A stretch of 13,323 bases of DNA from SOIA01 sp050116035 (lineage in GTDB: Bacteria > Acidobacteriota > Aminicenantia > Aminicenantales > Aminicenantaceae): assembly GCA_050116035.1 (NCBI GenBank), contig JASFPJ010000063.1:1-13323 (forward strand), read 5' to 3'. The notes under the pieces are model-generated. The model did not search any database, was not told the origin of the DNA, and worked only from the letters and a program-made list of their open reading frames with translations. The translations under genes were made by a program, and so were the position numbers. Positions 7,034 to 13,323 of the stretch are shown here, one piece after another; positions within the stretch are counted from its first letter, which is position 1; each line of letters starts with the position of its first letter.

Positions 7034-8188
7034 CTACCTGAAAGCAGGTATTTCTAAAAGTTGCTGTCCGATGGTCAACTGGTGCATTTGGGCTGTGCCG
7101 CCGAGTATAGTGGCTGTGATCGCATCTTGATAGTGGTGGCCCACTGGGTAGTCATCGAACGTGCCAAAGGAGCCATGAATCTTCACAGCCTGTGAAGCCA
7201 CCCAGAGTGCGGTCTCCGCTGCAAAATATTTAGCATAGGACATCTCTTTAATATGGCGAACACCACGGCTCTTTAGGTCTGCAGCGCGGTAGGTCAGCCA
7301 TCTGGAGGCTTCGGTCCTTGTCGCCATTTCAGCAATTATTTCCTGTACCAATTGATGGCCGCCGATGGGTTTCCCAAACTGAACCCGTTCCTTGGCGTAC
7401 TTTATGCAGGAGTCGAGGCAGCTCTGGGCCACGCCCACACAGCCTGCCGCTAAAAACAAACGGGCCGTATCAATGCCTCGCAGGGCATCTCTCAACGCTC
7501 TCCCGATCTCTCCCACCTGGTTCTCCAGCGGCAATTCCATATCAGTGAATTGCAAAGCACCTTCACTGCCACCTCTCCAGCTTATTCTCCCTTTCTGAGG
7601 AGTGCTGGAGAAGCCCGGAGTCCCTTTTTCGACGATGAAGCTTGTCAGGCCCTTAAGTCCCTTACTTTTATCGGTCTGAGCAATGAATAACACGATATCA
7701 GCTATCTCACCGTTCGTGATGAAGATTTTGCTGCCGTTGATGATCCAATGATTACCGCTGCGAACCGCAGAAGTCTCGATCATAGAAGAATCGCTGCCCG
7801 CGTTGGGTTCCACAACAGCTCCTGACATGATCCGTTCACCCTTGCATACGGGAGGCAGGAATTTCTGTTTCTGCTCTTCCGTGCCCGCATCGAGAAGGTT
7901 GGTTCCGGGCTGGATAGGGCCGCTCACTGCTGCCTGGGTAACGGCTAAGCTCGCCCAGCAGAGTGATTCCCAGATAACAGCTGAGGTCACATAGTCAAGC
8001 CCCATTCCCCCGTACTCCTCAGGCATATGAGGGGCTAAGAGACCTTGTGAAGCCATTTTTTTTATAATCTTAGGGTCAAACTTTTCCTGTCGTTCGTTTT
8101 CCTTGAGCGTCGGTAAAATCTTTTTTTCTGCAAATTTCCGAGCCATATCCCGTGACATTATCTGTTCTTCGGTCAGTTCAAAGTCCAT
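7034..8188 (-). CDS. Acyl-CoA dehydrogenase-family flavoprotein lacking the usual catalytic Glu
   Basis: A 384-residue full-length member of the acyl-CoA dehydrogenase family (FAD enzymes forming an alpha,beta double bond in acyl-CoA, normally passing electrons to ETF). Seen: N-terminal helical domain beginning MDFELTEEQ, the middle beta-domain with MSGAVVEPNAGSD (121-133) and IINGSKIFITNG (149-160), and the C-terminal domain with RVQFGKPIGGHQLVQ and the end motif GGTAQMHQLTIG. By ungapped comparison with MCAD (Arg256 to Glu376 is 120 residues; here R243 to G363 is 120), the catalytic Glu is replaced by Gly363. The alternative Glu position used by LCAD and isovaleryl-CoA dehydrogenase, just before that Arg, is Ala242. 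The base is therefore unusual or absent. A GGAGG at 8194-8198 supports the start. It is downstream of the epimerase gene with an inverted repeat between them. Electron transfer partners are not in the window. Confidence 0.9.
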   Translation of the reverse strand: MDFELTEEQIMSRDMARKFAEKKILPTLKENERQEKFDPKIIKKMASQGLLAPHMPEEYGGMGLDYVTSAVIWESLCWASLAVTQAAVSGPIQPGTNLLDAGTEEQKQKFLPPVCKGERIMSGAVVEPNAGSDSSMIETSAVRSGNHWIINGSKIFITNGEIADIVLFIAQTDKSKGLKGLTSFIVEKGTPGFSSTPQKGRISWRGGSEGALQFTDMELPLENQVGEIGRALRDALRGIDTARLFLAAGCVGVAQSCLDSCIKYAKERVQFGKPIGGHQLVQEIIAEMATRTEASRWLTYRAADLKSRGVRHIKEMSYAKYFAAETALWVASQAVKIHGSFGTFDDYPVGHHYQDAITATILGGTAQMHQLTIGQQLLEIPAFR

Positions 8189-8247
8189 TTTTTCCTCCAG
8201 AAATTTAAATTAGGCCAACCACCATCTTCATTAGTATCATTTTTGGA

Positions 8248-8351
8248 TGTCATTGCGAGCGAAGCGTGGCAATCTCATAAAAAGGATATCTTTATTCCTG
8301 CAATAATATAATTTCTCTCAACGAGATTGCCACGCTTCGCTCGCAATGACA
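8248..8351. repeat. Intergenic palindromic element with perfect 29-bp arms
   Basis: The left arm at 8248-8276 and the right arm at 8323-8351 are exact reverse complements over 29 bp, with a 46-base AT-rich centre. The arm core is CATTGCGAGCGAAGCG and the inner end reads CAATCTC on the left. The right arm stops 3 bases from the epimerase stop codon. There is no ORF inside and no evident target-site duplication. The core resembles a dispersed palindromic repeat I recall in many bacterial genomes. As RNA it would form a very stable hairpin between the epimerase and acyl-CoA dehydrogenase cistrons. Confidence 0.93.
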
Positions 8352-8354
8352 CTT

Positions 8355-8756
8355 TTATCCTTGTTTCTTCTCCACGAGTTCAACCAAAACACCTTGAGTC
8401 CCTTTTGGATGAAGAAAAACGCTCATGCCCTCGGCCCCCGGTTTTGGATCGCCAAGGACCTCCAAACCCGCGGCCTTAATTGAAGCGATTTCTGTTTTGA
8501 TATCGTCCACTTCATAGCAGATATGATGAAAACCTTCGCCGCGTTTTTCCAGGAATTTGGCCATGACTCCTTCACTCCCGATAGGCTGGAGGAGCTCGAT
8601 GAGGGTACTGCCGACTCTAACCATGCTGACTCTTATGGTCCCGTCGCCGCCTACGATGGGCTCAGACGATTCAAGGCCGAAAACCGAACGGTAGAATTCT
8701 CTGGCCTCTTCAAGATCCCTTACCGCCATTCCCAAGTGGCTAATTTGTTTAATCAT
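8355..8756 (-). CDS. mce: Methylmalonyl-CoA epimerase
   Basis: A 133-residue VOC (glyoxalase-fold) protein that interconverts (R)- and (S)-methylmalonyl-CoA, linking methylmalonyl-CoA mutase to propionyl-CoA carboxylase or transcarboxylase. Seen: two betaalphabetabetabeta modules, ISHLGMAVRDLEEAREFY at the start and GFHHICYEVDDIKTEIASIK in the middle. The expected metal ligands are His7, Gln57, His78 and Glu126, as in the known enzyme. The family-typical HPKGTQGVLVELVE closes the protein. GGAGGG lies 5 bases before the ATG. No mutase or carboxylase gene is in the window. It is probably the first gene of a unit with the downstream acyl-CoA dehydrogenase, 166 bases away across a palindromic repeat. 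A general VOC dioxygenase-like protein is the alternative, but all four ligands and the length fit the epimerase. Confidence 0.92.
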   Translation of the reverse strand: MIKQISHLGMAVRDLEEAREFYRSVFGLESSEPIVGGDGTIRVSMVRVGSTLIELLQPIGSEGVMAKFLEKRGEGFHHICYEVDDIKTEIASIKAAGLEVLGDPKPGAEGMSVFLHPKGTQGVLVELVEKKQG

Positions 8757-8954
8757 CTCTACCCTCCACTTCTTGATATTTTAGAGAATAAGAATGAGAC
8801 ACGCTCTGACTCGTTTAAACTGAGTGGATTTTTTCTCGCTTATAATTCGCCTGAATCCTGGAAGTTTTAATCTGCTTCTGGCAAAAGACTTATAACATAG
8901 GGAAAATTTGATGTCAAAAAGACAATTTTATTCTATTTTTTTCATTTTTCTCGC

Positions 8955-8988
8955 AATTCATATGCAATTCTGGCATAATTCATGTGCA
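8955..8988 (+). promoter_or_regulatory. Three AATTC boxes phased at 11 bp upstream of the aminotransferase gene
   Basis: AATTC occurs at 8955, 8966 and 8977, exactly one helical turn apart. The first and third extend to a 12-bp near-repeat (AATTCATATGCA and AATTCATGTGCA, one mismatch, 22 bp apart). The first and second share GCAATTC. CATAAT at 8974-8979 within the array could be a -10 box, which would place the transcript start near 8986. An operator for the downstream cluster is an inference. Confidence 0.3.
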
Positions 8989-9005
8989 TTAATTGTCTCG
9001 ACCTG

Positions 9006-10103
9006 ATGAAAAAGCTTATAAAGGATAGCATTCTCCGAATCCATCAATACGAACCAGGAATGCCTGCAGAGGTTCTTAAAGGGGAACTTTCTTTAAAGGG
9101 AGAATTCAGTCATCTTGCCTCAAATGAAAATCCCCTTGGCCCTTCACCTCTTGCTATCGATGCCATTAAAAAATCCTTGGAAGATGGCAACCTCTATCCT
9201 GATAATCACTGCTCGCATTTGAGAGAGAGAATAGCTCAACACCTGAAAATCCCTGAGGAAAACCTGGGAGTCGGAAACGGCACCACAGAATTGATTTTCC
9301 TGATAGGGGTTACCTTTTTGAATCTTGGTGAGACTTTCATCATGAGTGAATCCTCCTTTATCATGGCCAAGATTGTTGCCCAGATTATGGACTGCAATCT
9401 GATAGAAGTTCCTTTGAAAGACTACCGGCACGATTTCAATGCGATCTCGAAAATGGTGCCTAATGATACAAAACTGGTGTATCTTGATAACCCTATGAAC
9501 CCAATCGGGACCATGGTTACACAACAAGAGGTTTCTCGATTCATGGAAGACATCCCTGAAGATATTGTCGTCGTCTTTGATGAGGCCTATTTTGAGTATG
9601 CAAATGAAGAAAACTTTCCGAATACGCTCAGGTTTGTTCAAGAGCGAAGGAATGTGATCGTCCTGCGAACATTTTCCAAAATGTATGGTTTGGCCGGCTT
9701 TCGGGTTGGATATTGTGTCGCTCAAGAAAATTTTATTGATGCTTTGAACAAAGCCAAGCCTCCGTTCTCTGTGAACCGCTTTGGCCAAATTGCGGCGGCA
9801 GAAGCTTTAAAGGACAAAGCCCATATACAGAAAACTAAAGAGATCACTGAATCTGGGAAGAGATTCTTTTATGAGAATTTCGAGAGGATGTCCGTGTTTT
9901 ATATCCCATCTGAAACGAATTTTGTAACCATAGATATAAAAACCGATGCCCAAAAAATGGCTGATGAACTCAAGAAGAGAAGCGTGATTGTCAGACCTTT
10001 GACAATGTACGGGAAACCCACATTTTTGAGGGTGACAATAGGGACTCCCGAACAAAATAAGAAGTTTATTGAAATATTCAGGCAGATTTATTCGAATGAT
10101 TAG
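9006..10103 (+). CDS. HisC-like PLP aminotransferase (histidinol-phosphate/aromatic type)
   Basis: A 365-residue fold-type I aminotransferase of the HisC family. Seen: HLASNENPLGPSP (substrate-binding N-terminus), a DNPMNPIGT segment equivalent to the usual NPNNPTG with the pyridoxal-binding Asn kept, VVFDEAYFEYA (Asp/Tyr to the cofactor), Lys225 in FSKMYGLAGFRVGY as the Schiff-base lysine, and a C-terminal FLRVTIGTPEQN with the carboxylate-binding Arg. An in-frame ATG at 8982 would add 8 residues, but it lies inside a repeat array at a possible -10 box. ATG 9006 gives the family-typical N-terminus. Neither has a clear Shine-Dalgarno. No other his gene is near. The downstream iorAB suggests it transaminates aromatic amino acids to feed aryl-pyruvates, an activity known for HisC relatives. 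Histidinol-phosphate aminotransferase remains possible. Confidence 0.9.
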   Translation: MKKLIKDSILRIHQYEPGMPAEVLKGELSLKGEFSHLASNENPLGPSPLAIDAIKKSLEDGNLYPDNHCSHLRERIAQHLKIPEENLGVGNGTTELIFLIGVTFLNLGETFIMSESSFIMAKIVAQIMDCNLIEVPLKDYRHDFNAISKMVPNDTKLVYLDNPMNPIGTMVTQQEVSRFMEDIPEDIVVVFDEAYFEYANEENFPNTLRFVQERRNVIVLRTFSKMYGLAGFRVGYCVAQENFIDALNKAKPPFSVNRFGQIAAAEALKDKAHIQKTKEITESGKRFFYENFERMSVFYIPSETNFVTIDIKTDAQKMADELKKRSVIVRPLTMYGKPTFLRVTIGTPEQNKKFIEIFRQIYSND

Positions 10104-10146
10104 ATATAACGCCGATTATTCTTGAACAGATCCGAAAATAATCAAT

Positions 10147-12018
10147 ATGGCCAAAAAAGAGACGAGAATCTTATTGGGCAATGTCGCCATAGCAAGAGGA
10201 ATTATTGAGGCTGGATGTCATGTCGTTACTTCTTATCCTGGGACACCAAGCTCTGAAATTATTCCGGCTGTCGTCCAGTTTAAAAAAGAGTTGAACCTGA
10301 ATACTTACATCGAATGGTCTGCCAACGAAAAGGTCGCTTTTGATAATGCCTTGGCCGCGAGCTTGACGGGGAAGAGAGCGGCAGTCGCTATGAAACAGGT
10401 CGGGCTGAATGTCGCTTCTGATTCTTTGATGAGCTCAGCCTACACTGGAGTTATTGGGGGGATGGTCGTCATCAGTTGCGATGATCCAGGACCTCTGAGC
10501 TCACAGACAGAACAGGATTCCCGTTTTTTTGCCATGTTCGCTAAGGTGCCTGTCTATGATCCTTCGACTCCTCAAGAAGCGAAAGAAATGGTCAAAGATG
10601 CTTTTGAGCTGTCCGAAAAATATCAGATTCCTGTTATTTTGCGTCCGACAATAAAAGTTTCCCATGCCAAACAGAGCGTGAAGATATCTCCTGTCAAAGG
10701 GCTTGATCGGCAGGCCGATTTCAAGAAAGACCCAGATCGGTGGGCGGCCACTCCCAAATACAGGTTTGTTCTGCACAAGAAATTGAATGAGACCCTGAAA
10801 AAAATACAGGAAAAGTTTGAAAACGATTCCAGATGGAATTATGAAGTCGGGAACAACCGCGGAGCTCCCTTTGGAATCATCACTTGCAGTGTGAGCTTTG
10901 TCGTGCTTCTCGATATTCTGGAGGAACTCCACTTAGACAAAGCGATCAATGTTTTAAAAATCGGAACTCCCTACCCTTTCCCCCAGAAAAAAGTTTCAGA
11001 ATTCATTGAGGGGCACAAAAAGGTTTTAGTGATTGAGGAGACTGATTCGGTTATTGAATCCCAAATCATCGATAAACGCAAGGTGCTGGGGAGGCTTTCC
11101 GGGGATATTCCTCTAGAGGGAGATCTTTCTCCGGATAGAATCTATGATATCCTGGCAAGCGTTTTTAAAGAACTGGGCATGGCTGATTTGGGAGAGAGCG
11201 GGGATGGAAAGCTTCATCAGCTTATCGAAAACCTTGATGTGAAGGTTCGAAGGCCGACTCTATGCGCCGGCTGTCCTGAAAGGGCGGCGTTTTTTGCGAT
11301 TAAACGGGCACTTCCAAAGGCCATTTACAGCAGCGATATAGGATGTTATACCCTTGGACTCAACATGAAAGCAGTGGACACGGTTCTCGATATGGGAGCG
11401 GGGATCACTCTGGCTTCGGGATTTTATCACGCGCATCATCAGGATAAAAAAGATATCCCCATAGTGGCGACCATGGGTGACTCGACCTTTTTCCATTCGG
11501 GCACGGCTTCTCTTCTGAGTGCAGTCTACAACAACGCGAAATTTATACTCGTCATTCTGGACAACGAGATAACCGCGATGACCGGGATGCAGCCGACGCC
11601 AGGCTTAGGAATAACGGCGGATGGGAGTGAGGGAAAGAAGGTTTCTCTGGAGGCTTTGATTAAAGGATGCGGCGTAAAATGGATCAAGACAATAGATCCT
11701 TATGATGTGGAGAATTTAATAGTACTTTTGAAAGAAGCGAGAAAATACACTCAGAGAAGTGATGGAGGTATAGCTGTGATTATCGCCAGACATCCCTGTC
11801 TTATCCGCTACCCGGATGTGTGGAAGGAACATCCTGTGAAAGTGGAGATAACGGATGATTGCGATGGATGTCAGTATTGTGTAGATTATTTTGAGTGTCC
11901 CGCGCTTTATCTGAGTGAAGAAAAGAACCGTGTCGAGATCGACCGGAATTTCTGTGTTGACTGCGGTGTGTGTATCCACGCCTGCCCAAAAGCCGCCATC
12001 GTTCCAATGAAGAAGTGA
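10147..12018 (+). CDS. iorA: Indolepyruvate:ferredoxin oxidoreductase, alpha subunit
   Basis: The large subunit (623 residues) of the oxygen-sensitive enzyme that oxidatively decarboxylates aryl-pyruvates with CoA to aryl-acetyl-CoA, CO2 and reduced ferredoxin. Seen: an N-terminal pyruvate:ferredoxin-oxidoreductase-type domain (GNVAIARGIIEAG, SYPGTPSSEI, WSANEKVAFDNALAAS), a middle domain, CAGCPERAAF at 373-382, and the thiamine-diphosphate motif starting at GDS 444-446 and running to about LDNEITAMTG. The C-terminal ferredoxin domain has eight cysteines, C572, C575, C578, C584 and C603, C606, C609, C613, for two 4Fe-4S clusters. The first set has five residues before its last Cys instead of the usual three. 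The start is the only reasonable ATG, 43 bases after the aminotransferase stop, with little Shine-Dalgarno signal. iorB follows after 46 bases, as expected for a heterodimeric enzyme. Confidence 0.96.
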   Translation: MAKKETRILLGNVAIARGIIEAGCHVVTSYPGTPSSEIIPAVVQFKKELNLNTYIEWSANEKVAFDNALAASLTGKRAAVAMKQVGLNVASDSLMSSAYTGVIGGMVVISCDDPGPLSSQTEQDSRFFAMFAKVPVYDPSTPQEAKEMVKDAFELSEKYQIPVILRPTIKVSHAKQSVKISPVKGLDRQADFKKDPDRWAATPKYRFVLHKKLNETLKKIQEKFENDSRWNYEVGNNRGAPFGIITCSVSFVVLLDILEELHLDKAINVLKIGTPYPFPQKKVSEFIEGHKKVLVIEETDSVIESQIIDKRKVLGRLSGDIPLEGDLSPDRIYDILASVFKELGMADLGESGDGKLHQLIENLDVKVRRPTLCAGCPERAAFFAIKRALPKAIYSSDIGCYTLGLNMKAVDTVLDMGAGITLASGFYHAHHQDKKDIPIVATMGDSTFFHSGTASLLSAVYNNAKFILVILDNEITAMTGMQPTPGLGITADGSEGKKVSLEALIKGCGVKWIKTIDPYDVENLIVLLKEARKYTQRSDGGIAVIIARHPCLIRYPDVWKEHPVKVEITDDCDGCQYCVDYFECPALYLSEEKNRVEIDRNFCVDCGVCIHACPKAAIVPMKK

Positions 12019-12064
12019 AAAGATGTGTCACTGAGATTATCGAAAGAAAATTTTAAGAATAGCC

Positions 12065-12619
12065 ATGAAAGTGCAGATTATTCTCGCTGGGATTGGAGGG
12101 CAGGGGATTCTGTTTTCCTCGAAGATATTCTCTGAATTGGGATTAAAGTTGGGTCTGGATGTGATGGGTTCAGAAACTCATGGGATGAGTCAACGGGGTG
12201 GCTCGGTTATCGCCCATCTGAAGCTGGGTCAATTTCAGAGTCCTGTGATCCGAACAGGCACGGCAGATATTCTTTATTCTTTTGAAGAGAATGAGACGTA
12301 CAGGGCCTTGAAATTCTTGCGAAAAGGAGGCCTCTGTTTTGTCAACCTGGGGGATCCGGGTCGATTCGACCCAAAGGTGCTGGATCATCTCAATGAGTCA
12401 GGAGTCACTTTCCGCTCATTTGATGCCAGCGGAGCGGCCTCTGAAATTGGTTCGATAATGTCCACCAACATTGTCCTCATCGGATATTCTGTGGGAACGG
12501 GATTAGTTCCTTTTAAACACGAAGACTTGAGAAATGTTATAGAATCGGTGAGTCAAAAGAAAAATCTTGAGATAAATTTAAAAGCGTTTAAAATTGGCGT
12601 TCAAGAGGGAAAGCCATAA
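12065..12619 (+). CDS. iorB: Indolepyruvate:ferredoxin oxidoreductase, beta subunit
   Basis: The small subunit (184 residues) of the IorAB complex, corresponding to the gamma domain of pyruvate:ferredoxin oxidoreductases. Seen: the N-terminal nucleotide/CoA-type glycine loop IILAGIGGQGILFSSK (G9-x-G-G-Q-G14), the family motif SETHGMSQRGGSVIAHLK, and the C-terminal STNIVLIGYSVGTG. Length is typical. Its position directly after iorA on the same strand confirms the assignment. The ribosome site is weak (AAGAA about 6 bases upstream), so coupling to iorA translation is possible. The following gene begins 28 bases after the stop with a strong ribosome site. Confidence 0.95.
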   Translation: MKVQIILAGIGGQGILFSSKIFSELGLKLGLDVMGSETHGMSQRGGSVIAHLKLGQFQSPVIRTGTADILYSFEENETYRALKFLRKGGLCFVNLGDPGRFDPKVLDHLNESGVTFRSFDASGAASEIGSIMSTNIVLIGYSVGTGLVPFKHEDLRNVIESVSQKKNLEINLKAFKIGVQEGKP

Positions 12620-12647
12620 AAAATCCCTTTTAGAAAGGAAGGTTAAC

Positions 12648-13323
12648 ATGGTTTGGGAAATTTTTGGACGAAAGATCAGTAAGATAGGAGTTGTTGGCTC
12701 TGGCAATATCGGGCCTGATATTGCTCTCTATTTCAGTAAGGTTCTCCATAAACAGGGGGTTCCTGTCATTGTCGTCGATATAGCTGAGAATGCACTCAAA
12801 TCAGGAGCGGCCCGTGTCAAGGGAAAATTGGGAAGGGGTGTCAGAACCGGATCATTCCGGCAAGAGGAAGTGGATTCGATGGTGGCCAATATCTCCTGGA
12901 CTTCTGATTACTCTCAGTTGAGTGGAGCAGATTTTGTGCTTGAAGCAGCGACAGAAGACAGAGAAATAAAAAACAAAATCTTTGCAGAGGTGGAAAAAAT
13001 TTGTCCTGAAACAGCGATATTTGCGTCGAATTCCTCTCATATGGAGCCAGAGGTTATTTTTGCAGAGTTAAAGAATAAAAAGAGATGTCTGGTCATCCAT
13101 TACTTTTTTCCGGCTGAGCGGAGCATTATCGTCGAAATCGTCCCGGGAAAAGACACCGCATCGGAGATCACAGATTTTTTAATGAAATTCTACGAACAGA
13201 TTGGCAAGGCACCGATCAGAGTAAAGAGTCGATACGGATACGCAATAGACCCGATCTTTGAGGGGCTCTTCCTGGCCGCGGCCCTTTTGGTGGAGAAGGG
13301 AATCGGAACGGTCAAACAGATGG
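12648..13323 (+). CDS. 3-hydroxyacyl-CoA dehydrogenase-family protein, partial (3' end outside window)
   Basis: An open frame of 225 codons running off the window edge. The start ATG has GGAAGG 5 bases upstream, the strongest site in this cluster. The NAD-binding Rossmann fold starts with IGVVGSGNIG (GxGxxG at 17-22). Comparison with human HADH is ungapped through the active site. Ser130 aligns with S137, His151 with the catalytic H158 and Glu163 with E170, while Asp201 replaces N208. The usual HFFNP is HYFFP here. The 3-hydroxyacyl-CoA oxidising chemistry is therefore plausible but the substrate pocket is divergent. Members of this family can be stand-alone (about 280-310 residues) or the front half of larger fusions; the missing 3' end prevents a choice. 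Co-directional with iorAB, 28 bases after it, so probably the same transcript and linked to acyl-CoA degradation. Confidence 0.85.
   Translation, partial: MVWEIFGRKISKIGVVGSGNIGPDIALYFSKVLHKQGVPVIVVDIAENALKSGAARVKGKLGRGVRTGSFRQEEVDSMVANISWTSDYSQLSGADFVLEAATEDREIKNKIFAEVEKICPETAIFASNSSHMEPEVIFAELKNKKRCLVIHYFFPAERSIIVEIVPGKDTASEITDFLMKFYEQIGKAPIRVKSRYGYAIDPIFEGLFLAAALLVEKGIGTVKQM

Noticed and set aside
7035..7050. Perfect hairpin TACCTG-AAAG-CAGGTA at the 3' end of the acyl-CoA dehydrogenase gene
   Set aside because: It lies within the last codons and is not followed by a T run on either strand, so it is not a convincing terminator.
8841..8846. Perfect TATAAT in the mce/aminotransferase intergenic region
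   Set aside because: No -35-like hexamer at suitable spacing and far from the plus-strand gene start; in AT-rich DNA this is weak evidence.
8982..9005. Upstream ATG giving an aminotransferase 8 residues longer
   Set aside because: It lies inside the phased repeat array and possible promoter, has no ribosome site, and the extra residues are not typical of the family.
9144..9788. 214-codon open frame on the minus strand opposite the aminotransferase gene
   Set aside because: Antisense to conserved aminotransferase motifs, low-complexity composition and no family resemblance; a shadow frame.

Overview
The window is 13.3 kb of bacterial chromosome with moderate GC and tightly packed metabolic genes. 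I see no rRNA, tRNA, CRISPR array, phage gene or transposase. An oxygen-sensitive indolepyruvate:ferredoxin oxidoreductase, acyl-CoA enzymes, a methylmalonyl-CoA epimerase and a Tat-type signal peptide suggest an anaerobic, amino-acid- and acid-metabolising bacterium. An uncultivated anaerobic lineage such as Aminicenantes, Acidobacteriota or Desulfobacterota would fit, but the sequence alone does not settle the phylum.

Layout. (1) 18-5817, minus strand: a probable operon read sir2/cobB -> larC -> folE -> metG, with gaps of 6 and 16-34 bases and then a 17-base overlap. After a 275-base gap comes a PqqB-like metallo-beta-lactamase-fold protein with a Tat-type leader. (2) 5818-6042: a divergent promoter region with a short GC palindrome, a sigma70-like promoter candidate and a possible 13-codon leader ORF. 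(3) 6043-6945, plus strand: a PfkB-family sugar kinase of unknown substrate. (4) 7034-8756, minus strand: methylmalonyl-CoA epimerase followed by an acyl-CoA dehydrogenase homologue. They are separated by a 104-bp element with perfect 29-bp inverted arms. (5) 8757-9005: a divergent intergenic region with three AATTC boxes spaced exactly 11 bp apart. (6) 9006-13323, plus strand: HisC-like aminotransferase -> iorA -> iorB -> a 3-hydroxyacyl-CoA dehydrogenase-like gene cut by the window edge.

How the genes may work together. The plus-strand cluster at the right reads as a peptide or amino-acid fermentation module. The aminotransferase would make aryl-pyruvates, and IorAB would oxidise them to aryl-acetyl-CoA, reducing ferredoxin. 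The epimerase, acyl-CoA dehydrogenase homologue and hydroxyacyl-CoA dehydrogenase point to linked acyl-CoA turnover. The sirtuin carries the Tyr-x-x-Arg signature of desuccinylases, which would suit a cell rich in acyl-CoA. The left operon mixes housekeeping genes (metG, folE) with LarC, whose partners LarA, LarB and LarE are absent here.

No clearly new multi-gene system is visible. The best leads are an acyl-CoA dehydrogenase homologue lacking a Glu at both known catalytic-base positions, the perfect 29-bp inverted repeat, the phased boxes upstream of the hisC-like/ior cluster, and two enzymes with altered catalytic residues.
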